This document shows positions 25,433-37,412 of a stretch of 64,000 bases of DNA, in pieces. This DNA is from Thunnus maccoyii (lineage: Eukaryota > Chordata > Actinopteri > Scombriformes > Scombridae), in assembly GCF_910596095.1 (NCBI RefSeq), contig NC_056548.1, forward strand, positions 17,446,651-17,510,650, read 5' to 3'. The position numbers and the translations under genes were made by a program. Every line of letters begins with the position of its first letter. Position 1 is the first letter of the stretch. The notes beneath the pieces were generated by a model that saw only the letters and a list, made by a program, of their open reading frames with translations, made no database searches and had not been told where the DNA came from.

Positions 25433-25531
25433 TTGTTTTCCGTAGAAGTTCATGTCGCCTCTGAAAGATCCTCTTGACCCAGTAAAGGAGAACATAGACA
25501 GTGGAACAGGGATGGGAACATTTACTCCGAC
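25433..25531 (-). pseudogene. Stray duplicated copy of aldh6a1 exon 11
   Basis: A 99-base copy of the functional exon at 27,921-28,019, with both splice sites still present and one visible coding difference (Pro to Ser in the VPLPMF segment). It lies beyond the aldh6a1 stop codon, with no copy of the last exon next to it, so it should not contribute to the enzyme. It is a by-product of the tandem duplication. Confidence 0.8.
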
Positions 25532-25672
25532 CTGCAGAAAACAAATATTTTCCCTTCATTTCCGAAAGTGAGACCTTTGTAAAACAATTCCCTGGAATCC
25601 TAAATTGCTAGGATGAGTTAAGATGTGGCTGATGAAAGATGTAGTACATCCGTGCTGTTTAAAAAACAAGCT

Positions 25673-26476
25673 CACAGTTTTATGGAAAGGTTTGGGCAAC
25701 CCCTAACAATAACATGTTTTGGTGATTTTTTTAAATTGAAAAGATGTAAACAGCCTCTCTGGGATGTGGAACATAAAACAATGTTTTCAGCAAACAATGC
25801 AGTCACTTTTTAGGTCATAAACTGAACAAAAATAAAAAACGTGGCTGGTGCAAAAGTTTGGGCACCTTAAGAGTTACAAAGTCTCAGTTTCTTTTTACAA
25901 GGTCTCAGATCTTAATCAGCTCGTTAGTCCTGAGGCATGTCAACAATTGTCATTGTCAAACTTTACAAATACTCTCACTCTTCAAACCTTGTGCAAACAC
26001 TCAGCAACCATGAGTTCCTCTAAGCAGCTGTTTAAGACTGAAAATATAAGTTATCAATGTCCACAATGCAGGGGAAGGCTACAAGAAGACAGCGAAGTGT
26101 TTTCAGCTTGCAGTTTCCACAGTGCAAAATGTAATTAAGAGATGGCAGTTTAGGGGAACTGTGGAGGTTGAGATTAGATTTGGAAGATCAAGAAAATTCT
26201 GGGAGATAACTTTGTATGCTGATCAGAAAGGCAAAACACAACCCCCATGTGACTGCAAAAACCTACAGGAAGATTTAACAGACTCAGAAGTGGTGGTGCA
26301 CTTCTCCACTGTGCAGCGATGCTTGCACTAACAAGACCTTCATGGAAGAGTCAGTAGAAGAAAACCTTACCTTCATCCTCATCATAAAACCCAACATCAG
26401 AAGTATGCAACAGAACATCTACAGACGCCTGATGTGTTTTGGAAACAAGTCCTGTAGACTGATGATGTTTTGGCCA
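25673..26476 (+). mobile_element. Tc1-like transposon, copy 1 (5' portion only)
   Basis: Begins with ACAGTTTTATGGAAAGGTTTG, as does the element at 28,163. Includes a part missing from copy 2 that encodes a decayed transposase N-terminus (MSSSKQLFKTENI near 26,010, then the GRSRKFWEI region of the HTH-GRPRK type). It stops abruptly where copy 2 of the duplication begins. Non-functional. Confidence 0.7.
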
Positions 26477-26478
26477 CA

Positions 26479-28563
26479 TGTTTTGTTTGCCTCTGCTTTG
26501 TACTCTTCACACAGAGTGTCAATTATGTGTGTAGTAGAATAAAATTATGTGTGTAGTAGAATACAAGATGTTTGTGTTTACTATAAATGTCTTACGATGC
26601 ATGTATATATGGCTTGTGAGTGCTCTCTTTCACACGTCAAGGTTGTTTGAATTCTGTCACAGCCCATTTAAAGGATCCATTCCCTAAATTCAAAACTACA
26701 CTCTGAACACAAAGTTGATACCAAAATATACACAGATGGGTGACAAATTAAAGGATAAACTGGTACAGGTCTGAATGCTTGACCCCTGCAGTGAGGGGAA
26801 CTGGTAGCCCTGTTATGCTGTGGGATGTTCCTCAGCCTTGGCATTGATTCTACAAGTGTCTTGAACTCTACTGGAGGGATGAACACCATTCTTCAAAAAT
26901 ATATTCCCTCATTTGGTGTTTTCATGATGGTGCTGGAGAGCACTGTCTTAACACATCAGTCCAAAATCTCCCATTGGTGTTCAACTGGGTTGAGATCTGG
27001 TGACTGTGAAGGCCATAGCATATGATTCACATCATCATACTCATCAAACCATTCAGTGACCCCTCATGCCCTGTGAATCTGGGCATTGTCATCCTGAAAG
27101 AGACCACTCCCATCACTATAGAAATGTTTCATCATAGGATAGAGGTGATGACTCAACAACTTTGTATTGATTTGCAGTGACCCTTCCCTCTAAGGGGACA
27201 AGTGGACCCAAACCGTGCCAGCAAAATTCCCCCCAAAGCATTACAGAGCCACCAGATCCCCTCACTGTAGGGGTCAAGCATTCAAACCTGTACCAGTTTT
27301 TCCTTTAATTTGTCACCAGCTGTATATGCAATATCAGTGGATGGTGAATAAGTGGAACACAATGCAGTGAGTCCAGGGTAACCTTCATTTGTTAGACTTT
27401 ACACTCATGGGGATTATATACAGTACACTGTAATAAATACACAAGACTGTCAATACAAGCGTTGTAGTAGAAGAATAGCATTTTTCCAAGCAACAGTCCC
27501 TTGGCTGTACACAGGTTGTTTGCATTGTTAAAATCTTGGCCATAGTGGGTTTACATTCACAGTGTCTATATATACACATTACAAAATTAGTAAAGTCTTT
27601 ATAAAGGGGAAATATTTAATAACTAGTATTTATGATCTATTCACATTAAACACAAGTCTGTTTTGTATGTGGAGGACAGGTATCTTCTGGTGAATTGGGC
27701 TGATCAACAGACTATGGAACTAGCGTCCCATAGTCGGCATGGTGACTGCAGGACTTTTCAGGGTAGCATCTTCAGCTTTCCACTGTGAGGTTACAGTTTT
27801 GATCTGTGTGTAGAACTGGATGCCCTGGAGAGAGTAAATAAAAAACATTTACATCAAGACGTCTACATCTCTGATTTTGTTTTACTTGAAAGAATAGGAT
27901 ACGTTTGTTTGATTACACACTTGTTTTCCGTAGAAGTTCATGTCGCCTCTGAAAGATCCTCTTGACCCAGTAAAGGAGAACATAGGCAGTGGAACAGGGA
28001 TGGGAACATTTACTCCGACCTGCAGAAAACAAATATTTTCCCTTTCATTTCCAGAAGTGAGACCTCTGTAAAACAATTCCCTGGAATCCTAAATTGCTAG
28101 GATGAGTTAAGATGTGGCTGATGAAAGATGTGGTACATCCATGCTGTTTAAAAAACAAGCTCACAGTTTTATGGAAAGGTTTGGGCAACCCCTAACAATA
28201 ACATGTTTTGGTGATTTTTTTAAATTGAAAAGATGTAAACAGCCTCTCTGGGATGTGGAACATAAAACAATATTTTCAGCAAACAATGCATAGTCACTTT
28301 TTAGGTCTTAAACTGAACAAAAATAAAAAACGTGGCTGGTGCAAAAGTTTGCAGGAAGATTTAACAGACTCAGGAGTGGTGGTGCACTGCTCCACTGTGC
28401 AGCGATGCTTGCACTAACAAGACCTTCATGGAAGAGTCAATAGAAGAAAACCTTAGCTGCATCCTCATCATAAAACCGAACATCAGAAGTATGCAACAGA
28501 ACATCTACAGACGCCTGATGTGTTTTGGAAACAAGTTCTGTAGACTGATGATGTTTTGGCCAC
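26479..28563. repeat. Tandem duplication, copy 2
   Basis: Starts with the second copy of the bbof1 3' UTR sequence, fused directly to Tc1-like sequence at 26,476-26,479 (the duplication junction). It carries the complete small element, the functional last two aldh6a1 exons and the Tc1-like element. About 405 bp of the Tc1-like interior, present in copy 1, is missing at 28,351/28,352. A 22-base direct repeat (TTATGTGTGTAGTAGAATAA type, about 26,523-26,565) is unique to this copy. Confidence 0.85.
26729..27324 (-). mobile_element. Short Tc1/mariner-like transposon, complete ends
   Basis: Inverted ends of more than 60 bp: the left end begins near CAGATGGGTGACAAATTAAAGG and the right end is its near reverse complement (CCTTTAATTTGTCACCAGCTG). 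Both are bordered by TA-rich sequence, consistent with TA targeting. The minus strand retains transposase pieces such as WGGILLARFGSTCPL. At about 600 bp it cannot encode a whole transposase, so it is non-autonomous. Confidence 0.7.
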
Positions 28564-31500
28564 AAATCAGCAAAGGTGAAGAAAGGGAGGAAAAAGGAGC
28601 AGCATTTCATGAAACACCTTGCCAGCTGTTAAGCATGGCTGTGGATCCATCATGCTTTGGGGTTTTTGTTGCAGCCAGTGGCAAAGGAAACATTGCATAG
28701 GTGGAGGGAATGGATTCCAGCAAATTCTGGAGGCAAACATCACACTGTCTTCAAAAAAGCTGAAGCTGATGAAAGGATAACGATCCTAAACATACCTCGA
28801 AATCCACCATGGGCTACCTCAAGACACAAACTGAAGGTTTTGGATTGTTCCTCACAGTCCCCTGACTTAAACATAATTGAAAATCTGTGGGTAGATCTTA
28901 AAAGAGCTGTGCATGCAAGACAGCCCAAGAATATTGCAGAACTTTTGCAACAAAGAATGGAAGAAGATCCCAAATACAAGAGTTGAAAGACTTTTAGCTG
29001 ACTACAAAAAGTGTTTGCCAGTTGTGATATCTGCCAGAGGGGGTGTTACCAAGTACTGACTTTGTAGGTTGCCCAAACTGATACCACAATGATGTTTTTA
29101 TTTGTGTTCCATTTATGACATAAAAAGTAACTATGCATCAATGTTTGCTGACAACATTGTGTTTATGTCCCACATCCTAGAGAGGCGGTGTTTACATCTT
29201 TTCAATTAAAAAAAATCACCAAAATATGTTATTGGTCAAAGGGTGGCCAAACCTTTGCATAAAACTGTACATGATAGCACTAAACTAAGCTAAACCTGCG
29301 GTTTAGATTTGCAGTTCTGAAAGCATAGCATACTATTATGAAAGGGAAGAAAAACTAAATAAAACATTTTGTTATGAAGGCAATACAGACATGGTACGGT
29401 TGGTTTACAATGTTTGAAACAGCGGGAATAAGTTTGGACAAAATAAAGCCTTTTGGCAAAGGTGCAGGGAGGAGAGAAAGAAGAAAAAAAAAGAAAAGCA
29501 GATGTTTGTTGCACCGAGGTTTGGAGAGGAGTACAGCACATGGCCTGCACAGCATTCCCCGACATGTGAACAGCAAACACAGGGCATAACCAGGCTCCAT
29601 AGGCAAACAAACAGGTTAAACGCTGGCCATATATTTATGCATTAAACGTTGAACAGGACCCTCGGAATCCCTTTTGCGTTTAAGATTTCCCCTCCTCGAA
29701 TACTACCTGGAAAAATGTTTTTATGTCCCCCTGTTTAGATTGAACGGACACTTATTTGCTGTAGCTATTTGTAGTCTTGACTAGGGGGGAAGTGGAGGGA
29801 AGGGGGTTGCCGAAGGTGTGTATTTTTGGTCAGGGGCAAACAAGGCTATACTTGACATGGAAAATAATTTTTTTAATGTGTGTGAAGGTTTTCAAATAGA
29901 AATGTGATGTGCTCCCTTGCATGAGATGCTGTATAGACATTACATAAAGATGTGAATGTCTCCTTTCTCCCAAAACAGAGGAAGACATTTGGAGGCTGCA
30001 GCCACTCACCTGGCCCACGTCCACTTCGTGAGTGTATTTGCGTGCAGTGGCACCATTTGTGGTGAAGATAGCTGTGCCGTTGCCATAGGGGTTGCTATTG
30101 ACCAAATTGATAGCATCATCTAGAGTTTCTGCCTCGAGAACAACCAACACAGGCCCGAAGATCTCTTCTGTGTAGCACTTCATCTCAGGCTGTGAGAGCA
30201 CAAAAGAAACAGAAAACCTTACTGGTAGTTTAGTTTTAGAGTTTTTAAAATGGAGCTCAGATGCAAATACGTTTTTAATGTGAGCACTTAAAGACACAAA
30301 CCCACATACCGTGACATTGCTGAGGATGGTAGGACCCACAAAGTTGCCGTTCTCGTAACCCTTAACCTTGACGCTTCGGCCATCAAGGAGCAGCTTCGCT
30401 CCCTCATTCACGCCACTCTGGATCAGACTGCAGACTCTCTCCTTGGCCTGCGGAGTGATCAGAGGCCCCACATCTGCACCAGGCTGGTCTCCTAGCAGGG
30501 GCCCCGAAAACAAACAGATATAAGGTTACATACAATGGCACTCACATGATGTGAGCACACTATATGGGCACCAGCAATCAAATACTTCTTTACCCACCAA
30601 CACGCAAAAGCCAGGATGAGGGGCACCCTGAGGCACTCCCTCAAAAGTGGGTACTTATGGGTTTCCTGTGCACTACACAAATTAAAGTCCATATCACTGC
30701 AAACAGGGAAGAATCATTCTCCATTTTGCTCCACATCTCTTTCCTTTCTCAAAGGATTCGATGTTCTGAACCGCTATTTAGGTCTGAGCCGCAGATCTGG
30801 CCACAAATTTGCAGCATGGCTGACTCAACAAGCCCTCTCTTTCAGCTGACTCCAATGTGAAGTTACAACAGGGCAAAAAGGCGAGAGGTGTGGTTAGGAC
30901 GGCGTGGGTGGCCCGAGATGACTAAACCAAAGGCCCTCAGGGAACAGGGGCTCAGGAGAGTCAGAGGTGAAGGGTGGGGTGACGGGGCGCGGTACCTGCA
31001 TTGACGCGCAGAGCTTTGGTACGCTCTACCAGTTCCGGCAGCCAGTTCCGCGCCTCGCCCACCAGGATGGCTGTAGAAAGAGCCATGCAGCGCTGTCCTG
31101 CTGCCCCAAATGCTGCACCCACAAGCTGGTTCAGTGTGTTCTCTTTGTTGGCATCAGGCATCACCACACCATGGTTCTTGGCTCCCTACAGTACACGAGA
31201 AGTGGTTACGCTTGTGCAGTTTGATGTCCACATTACAGCAACTGGTTAGTCACAAATGAGAACATAATATCAGGGAATTATACAAATGTTATATAGTAAA
31301 CTTGCTCCACATTGTAGCCGTATGACAGAAGATTGATGGACACAAAGATAACTACATGTTAACACTCATTTTTCTCAGTCAAACTCTACTACAGTGATGC
31401 GCAGCTGCAATCTCTGTTTTGCACTTCATCTAATCTGTACAGCTGGCAGTGAGGAGGAGCGATGAGGCTCAAAAACACAACAAGAATCTGTTGACCAATG

Positions 31501-33739
31501 CTGCCATCTTGTGGACATTTACAGAAAGTTTCATACATTCCTCCTGTGTTGCAGCAAACACTTACCATGTTCGACTGGACCCTCTTTCCATGTTTAGAGC
31601 CCCTCTCGTAAATATACTCTCCCGCTTGATTTGAGCCAACAAAGCTGATTGCCTTGATGGCTGGGTGGTCACAGATGAAATTCACAGCTGCAACAGAAAG
31701 ACAGTCATAAAAACTGAATGAACTTCCGTTAGTCAGGCAGTAATCGATAACCATTAATATGTCTAATACTGTGTGGTATTGCATTACAACAGAATGTCAT
31801 GCAATTATCCCTGGCAATGACAGTTTTATTAGTGATCATTTTTAAGGGTTTTGGTCAGTTATGAAGTAAAAATATAGAACATTTGCTAAGTATAGGCTTG
31901 TGAATGTTAAAATGAGTTTGCCTTTTCATGTATTCATCTACTCTCAGCTTGGAAGATGAAATAGGGACTTATAAACACGTATACATTTTTTCTTGAAATT
32001 GATGAAATTGAAATTGACTTTATATGAGCTGAAATACATTTTTTTAATAATAAAAAACATCAGAATATAAACTTAGTATAAAATGGAAGCCAATCAAGTT
32101 GAAATTGATTTGCTTTTATCAGCTAAATGTCAGAGGAAACACAAGTTCACTATATAACTAAGACGTACAAATGATTCAAAAAAATAATTTGTTTTCGTGG
32201 CACCTGGGATTCTGTGCATTGCGTAATTATCAAGCGGACATGTCCTGATCTCAGATGTTTCCATGAATTTGGCTCACTAGTGCAGTGCCTGTTCAAAACG
32301 TGCCTGTTCAGAACTGGTAATTGCTTGGCCTCCGCCCACTATTTCAATGTATAGAAAAATTAATACAGTTGATGTGAGGTGTGAATGAGTATAAACATCA
32401 ACATGGAAGAAACTAACATTCAATTATACACAGACGTTATAAATAATAAGTACTCTAATACTAAATAAATGTTCTTTCTCATTTCAAGTAGCCTAAAATT
32501 CTTACTTTCTGTGCCTTCAGCTCAGATCTGAGTGGGTATGTTTGCTCCAAAGATTTGTGCTTTGTCTGTAGTGGTGCTTCACAATCACCACGGTCTCGGG
32601 GCATATGAGACAAACTGGTTTTGAACTGCCCATGGGAAGTATTTCCTTCATTTTACGCACATAACTACAGTCATTGTGTATTGAGCTCTGAGCACTTCCA
32701 AAATGCAGGTGACCTTCGCCTTTGCTCAACAATGTACCTGAACACCTCCTGTGTAGTCACTCACTGCTGATCTGCTAAACGTGCTGCTAACGCTACACTT
32801 TCTGTGTAGACACGGGGTCAGAGTCTATTCTTGATTAAAAGCTCTGTTTTCACTGTCGACTTTTCTCTTTTTATAGCACTTTTCTCTGACTCGTGTCACG
32901 CCTCATCTTTGGTCTCTTCCTGATATGCTGGAGTCAGTCAGCAGAGCTCTGAAGCTCCGCCCTGCCCCTGCACAGAGCAGAGCGGCTTGCTTGTTAATTA
33001 AACGTATCACGTGTCCAAATTGCACCAAATTAGACAATGCAGTCCCTTGGGTCCCCAGCCATACACCCTCCAAGTGCAGAGTTGAGCAGATGAATGCTTC
33101 AGAAGATACGCAAAGGACATACATACAGAAAAAGATTCCTTCCCCTAGTAGATAGATGGCACCACAGAGAGTCCCAGTCCCGGTCCTAGCATTACACAGT
33201 CACTGTCTTCTTCACATTCTAACAATTACTAGCTGCAGGTAAAAGAGAGCAACTCTCACCATCATGTTGTCCGTGGATGATGTTCAGCGTCCCGTCTGGA
33301 GCACCGGCATCCTGCAGCATCTTGGCCAGCAGCATGGCGCAGGTTGGCACCCGCTCTGATGGTTTCAGCAGGTATGTGTTGCCACACACCATGCCCATGG
33401 GGAACATCCACAGAGGGATCATGGCAGGGAAGTTGAAGGGGGCGATACCGGCACACACTCCGAGGGGCAGGCGGTAGGTGTAGGTGTCCATGTCCTTAGT
33501 GATGGAGGGCAGGGTTTCACCGAGCATCAGAGAGGTGATGCTGCAGGAATGCTCCACAACCTCTGCAAAGAACATTTAAACCCAATAAATAATGCACAAG
33601 TTTTCTTTTGTCTTGTTTGTTGCAGATATGTCAAGCAATGAAAGAACTGTTCAGTGTGGGATTATTACAAACTCTCCAAGAGAGACCGCGATGTACATGA
33701 CCGTGTCCTTAATTTGTTTTTATAAGTGTTATCCCTGAC

Positions 33740-33781
<42 letters not shown>

Positions 33782-36600
33782 TCATTATTTGCTCAAAAAA
33801 TACTTAGAAGAATTACAATCAGTATTGGCTGACATTAATGGAGAAAGAAAGCTAAGTCAGATATTGTCGTCTGTTTAAAAAAAAATGTTATCCCCTCTTA
33901 AAATGTGGGTGAAAGGTAAAAAAAAGAACAGCTCATAAGGTGACATAATGATTAGTAGCTGTCATATAAAGGGCTCATGGAGTAAGCCTAACCTGACAGG
34001 CACGATGGTTTGTTACACAGAACCATCTGAGATGTCCTTAGAAAACTGTTCGGAAAAGGGCAGGCATCACTGTCTATCTCGGGCTATCGCTTCTCGCTGT
34101 CGTAACACCTAAACCACGCCCGTAGCTGCCGATAGTTCTAGGACGCTGATTGGTCCAAACCACTGGTGGTCCAACCACAAGCACAAACTCGAAGCCTGAC
34201 AAGATCTCTTGCATGATCTTGTGAATCCAGCTGACTTGCAAGGTAAGAGTAAACCGCCCTTTGCTCTGGTTTACCAAATCATACACAGAGCTAGTATAAC
34301 TCATTAACCATTTCTGCAGCCACAAAGTAAAGACATATGTAACATAGAAGGGTATAAAGGTAAGTGTGTGCACACGTGTGTGTGTGAGAGAAACTTACGC
34401 AATCCTCTGAACACATCCCCCTCTGCATCTGCAAGGGTCTTGCCCTGTTCCACTGTGATGGCCTTGGCAAGTTCTTTCTGCAACACAAGACAGCTGTCAC
34501 ATTAGTTCTGTTTTCAGCTTTAGGTTTGATATAATTTGAACTAGAGTCTCATTAACAGATATAAATAGAAGGCTGTGAACTAATGTGGAAAGGTTTAAAA
34601 GAAGTGACTTGCAAAAAATAATGGCATGCTATTAAAACAGTTGGACAGTGCTGAACAGTAAGCTCTTGTTTTCAGTTTCACCTTACACTTTCTGACCCTT
34701 TGACTTACAATGTTGTCCTTGATAAGCTGCTGATAGCGCAGGAAGATCTGTTGCCGAGCCAAGATGGAGGTCTCAGACCAGGTGTGAAAGGCTCTGGAGC
34801 AGGAGTCTACAGCAGCCAACATCTCCTCCTGAGTGGCTTTAGGTACACGAGCAATTACCTCATTGGTAGCCTACAGAGGAGAAAAGAATCTAAAGATTAA
34901 TTATTTTTTAATTAGCAGGGGCTGTTTAAATCCAGTATGTGTTGGGTAACCAGTGAATCCGTTACATGTTTAACTGAGATGGAAGAGCTTTCATGAATCT
35001 GCAGGTCAGAGCTTATCAGACACAAATATCAGGATTTTCACATTCAATCCCAGGGGAAACATTTATGATTGTTAGGTTATGACATGGTTATCAAAGTGTC
35101 ACTGAGGTTTAAAGAATATTGATTTATTTTACTCTTTAAATTAGGTTTTTCATTCAGAGAGATGAAATATAAATTTGCAATTTACTAAAAGCTGCTGTAA
35201 TATGTTCAACCACACGTAACATGTTAAGCAACTCCATAGACTTTGGTCCTACAGTATGAGCCATGTCAAGGCCAGGGCATCATGAACCTAAAACACTACA
35301 AATATGGATGTCAGGGAGAAAAAATGCTCTGTGTTTAGAGATGCAGGCCAAGTAAAATACTTACAGGATTGTGAATATCCAGCCATTGTGAAGTCTTGGA
35401 TTCAACAAACTTCCCATCAATGAACAGCTTGGTGGTGGGCTGTGAGGACACATGTTACATCACATCTGCAGGTTAATAATCCATTTATGACATTTGACAT
35501 CAGGTGTAATAACAGGCTGACAATGAATGAAGTTTTGAACTCACCACTGAGGAGGAGTAGCACATGCGGCCAACTTTAAGTGGGACCTGAAAAAGAAAAA
35601 TGGTAGGAAGTGTGATATCAGAGCTGCAACAATTAGTTGATTAATCAATTAGTTGACTGACTAATCCTTTTGAGTAATTTTCTTGCAGTCAATTTCTCTG
35701 GTTCCAGCTTCTCAAATGTGAATATTTCCTGGTTTCTTTATTCTTCTGTGATAGTAAAATGAATATCTTTGGATTGTGGACTGTTGGTCAGGACAAAACA
35801 AGACATTTTAGGTTGCATCTTGGGCTTTGGAAAACAGGAATTGACTATTTTCACCGTTTTCTGACATTTTATAGGCCAAACAACCAATCAATCGAGAATA
35901 TCAATTAACAGATTAACTGATAATATAACTAAATGTATTAGTTTAGTTTATATATTATATATTAACTAATATATAACATAACTGTTAGTTGCAGCTCTAT
36001 ATGATGTCATCAAATGCAAATCATTATATCTAGCTTTCAAAAAACTATAATGGTAGGTTTGGTTAATGCACACAACCAGTTGTTTCCAGTTGCAACCTGA
36101 TAAGATTAATGAGCAACTACAAAGAGTTGCTGAAAAGACCAGAAGGGAACAGAGCCAAACTGACTGGAGTGGACTGGAGGAATGAATGCAGTCCAGTCAG
36201 CAGGTGCACAGGAATAAGTTTTTTTAGTGATTAAATGTAGCTACAAATGCACATACAGAATAACTGATTTTAACTTGCTTCTAACAATAAATCAGCTCAT
36301 GGGGGGATTTGGGGGGTAGAGCCTTTTCTGCCAGCAGCCAGCTAATAGGATTTGAACATGCATGAAAATCCTTCTGAAGAGAGGAAACAACTTAGGCTAA
36401 TAAATCAGTCTGTAATGTCAAATCAGTGCAGACCTAAAATCCTGCAGTACATGACTCCTGGCAGTTTTAAACAGCATGTGAACTGTCAAACCTTCCTGCG
36501 TCATTTGCAACTGAGAAAATTTTAAAAGGTTAAGAATAAAAATAAAAATAAAAAATCTTACCTTTCTCTTTATCACTGATCTTAAGGCTGTTGACGCCAT
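27720..36600 (-). CDS. aldh6a1: Methylmalonate-semialdehyde dehydrogenase (acylating), mitochondrial
   Basis: ALDH6A1 converts methylmalonate semialdehyde to propionyl-CoA and malonate semialdehyde to acetyl-CoA in valine, thymine and beta-alanine breakdown. Twelve exons: 36562-36600, 35545-35586, 35365-35439, 34709-34870, 34399-34477, 33260-33562, 31566-31687, 30996-31185, 30310-30491, 30010-30189, 27921-28019 and 27720-27824. They give 525 residues (human 535). The start [13 protein letters not shown] is a basic presequence. The catalytic Cys is in [12 protein letters not shown]. Cofactor-site segments are LLKPSERVP and [11 protein letters not shown]. The end [10 protein letters not shown] matches orthologues. 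Introns hold an inverted-repeat element 34 bases upstream of exon 2, an AAT microsatellite, and a Tc1-like element before exon 11. All junctions keep phase, and the exon 8 donor GTACCG is weaker than the rest. Confidence 0.96.
28163..29268 (+). mobile_element. Tc1-like transposon in the penultimate aldh6a1 intron
   Basis: Long inverted repeats of roughly 150 bp or more: the left arm starts ACAGTTTTATGGAAAGG and the right arm ends CCTTTGCATAAAACTGTA. The plus strand encodes transposase remnants, [17 protein letters not shown] and [19 protein letters not shown] (the latter carries the Glu of the DDE triad), broken by stops and frame changes and by loss of about 405 bp. It is opposite in direction to aldh6a1. 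Inactive. Confidence 0.8.
33740..33782. repeat. (AAT)n microsatellite in an aldh6a1 intron
   Basis: About 14 uninterrupted AAT units in the intron between exons 6 and 5. Likely polymorphic. Confidence 0.9.
35620..35998. mobile_element. Miniature inverted-repeat element (AGAGCTGCAAC ends)
   Basis: The left end AGAGCTGCAAC and the right end GTTGCAGCTCT are exact reverse complements, and the next bases also pair loosely (ATTAGTTGATTAATC against AACTGATAAT). Length 379 bp, matching a very common teleost repeat with hAT-like features. No clear target duplication. It sits in aldh6a1 intron 1, ending 34 bases from exon 2. Confidence 0.7.
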
Positions 36601-37412
36601 GGTGGAAATGCTGTCAGGTGTCAAGTGGACTTGTTTTGACCAACTCCGCAGGTAGGACAGCGGCCAGCAGAAGAGGACTCGGCATTCCTCTCCTTTACAT
36701 AGATGTATTAGCTGTGGGCGGGTTTTAATAGAATCTGAGGCTTGTCATTCGCCACATGGGAGACTTCCAATAAATAACGCAGCCTGATTGGTGAACTGTG
36801 GGCGCGTTTTGTCCAATCCCAGGAGGAGATTTCATAAACTCCCGCCTTAGCTGTGAATACCGACCAACCATTGGATAAAAGAATACGGCAGACTTCCTTT
36901 TAGTGGCCGCAAGTTATGTAACTCAGAGTTGAACTGTGACCAAGATCTCTACTTAAAATAACAATAGCTAACCTCAACCAGACTGAGAGTGTTGTGTACA
37001 AGCTGTGCAGGATTTACATGACACATTTACTCATGTAGGAGAAAGGAAGAGGGACTTTCCGGTGAAATGTGCAGGACACCATAATCGACGACTCTTTGAG
37101 CACAGCTAACCCTAAAAATCAAAGTGATAACACAGCCACAACAATGCACTTGTCCTTTGTTTGCCTCGCCAAGGTACTGTAATAACACTGTTAGCTGTTT
37201 GCCAAATGTGTGTGTGTGTGTATACCAGGTCTCTAATGTTAACCATATGAAGCCCTGATGGTGCTTAGTCATGGACCAAAGAGTAGGTAGGAGGGATTTT
37301 AGGAGCACATCTTATTGGCTGCTGGAGGATGGGACTGTGCTGAAATTTGCAGGAAAAAACTACTTTCAGCAGTTTATTCAGTGTAGCTGAGTGAAAACTT
37401 GAGCCAAGAGCT
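36601..37412. promoter_or_regulatory. Divergent aldh6a1/gstz1 intergenic region with CCAAT boxes
   Basis: Start codons of the two divergent genes are 812 bp apart. Four CCAAT pentamers lie within 108 bp: plus strand at 36,767-36,771 and 36,813-36,817, minus strand at 36,787-36,791 and 36,870-36,874. Clustered CCAAT boxes without an obvious TATA box are typical of NF-Y-type housekeeping promoters. Shared use by both genes is inference. A short TG run at about 37,207-37,220 is the only repeat. Confidence 0.5.

Larger units (their letters stand above)
25019..26478. repeat. Tandem duplication, copy 1 (bbof1 3' UTR to Tc1-like element)
   Basis: Three blocks match copy 2 in the same order. The bbof1 3' UTR plus the left end of a small inverted-repeat element (25,019-25,415) matches 26,479-26,900. 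The aldh6a1 exon 11 region plus the left arm of a Tc1-like element (about 25,418-25,860) matches about 27,906-28,351. The Tc1-like interior (26,267-26,476) matches 28,352-28,563. Differences are about 2-3% by eye. Relative to copy 2 this copy lacks about 1 kb at 25,415/25,418, including the last aldh6a1 exon, but keeps 25,862-26,266, which copy 2 lacks. Confidence 0.85.

Noticed and set aside
29830-30513. A 227-codon open frame treated as one aldh6a1 exon
   Set aside because: It contains an intron (30,190-30,309) with good GT-AG ends. Orthologues lack the intervening residues.
34071-34240. Segment in an aldh6a1 intron with conserved-looking GC-rich words (CTGATTGGTCC, AGCTGGATTCACAAG)
   Set aside because: Looks like part of a dispersed fish repeat, but I could define neither ends nor inverted repeats, so it is not listed as a feature.
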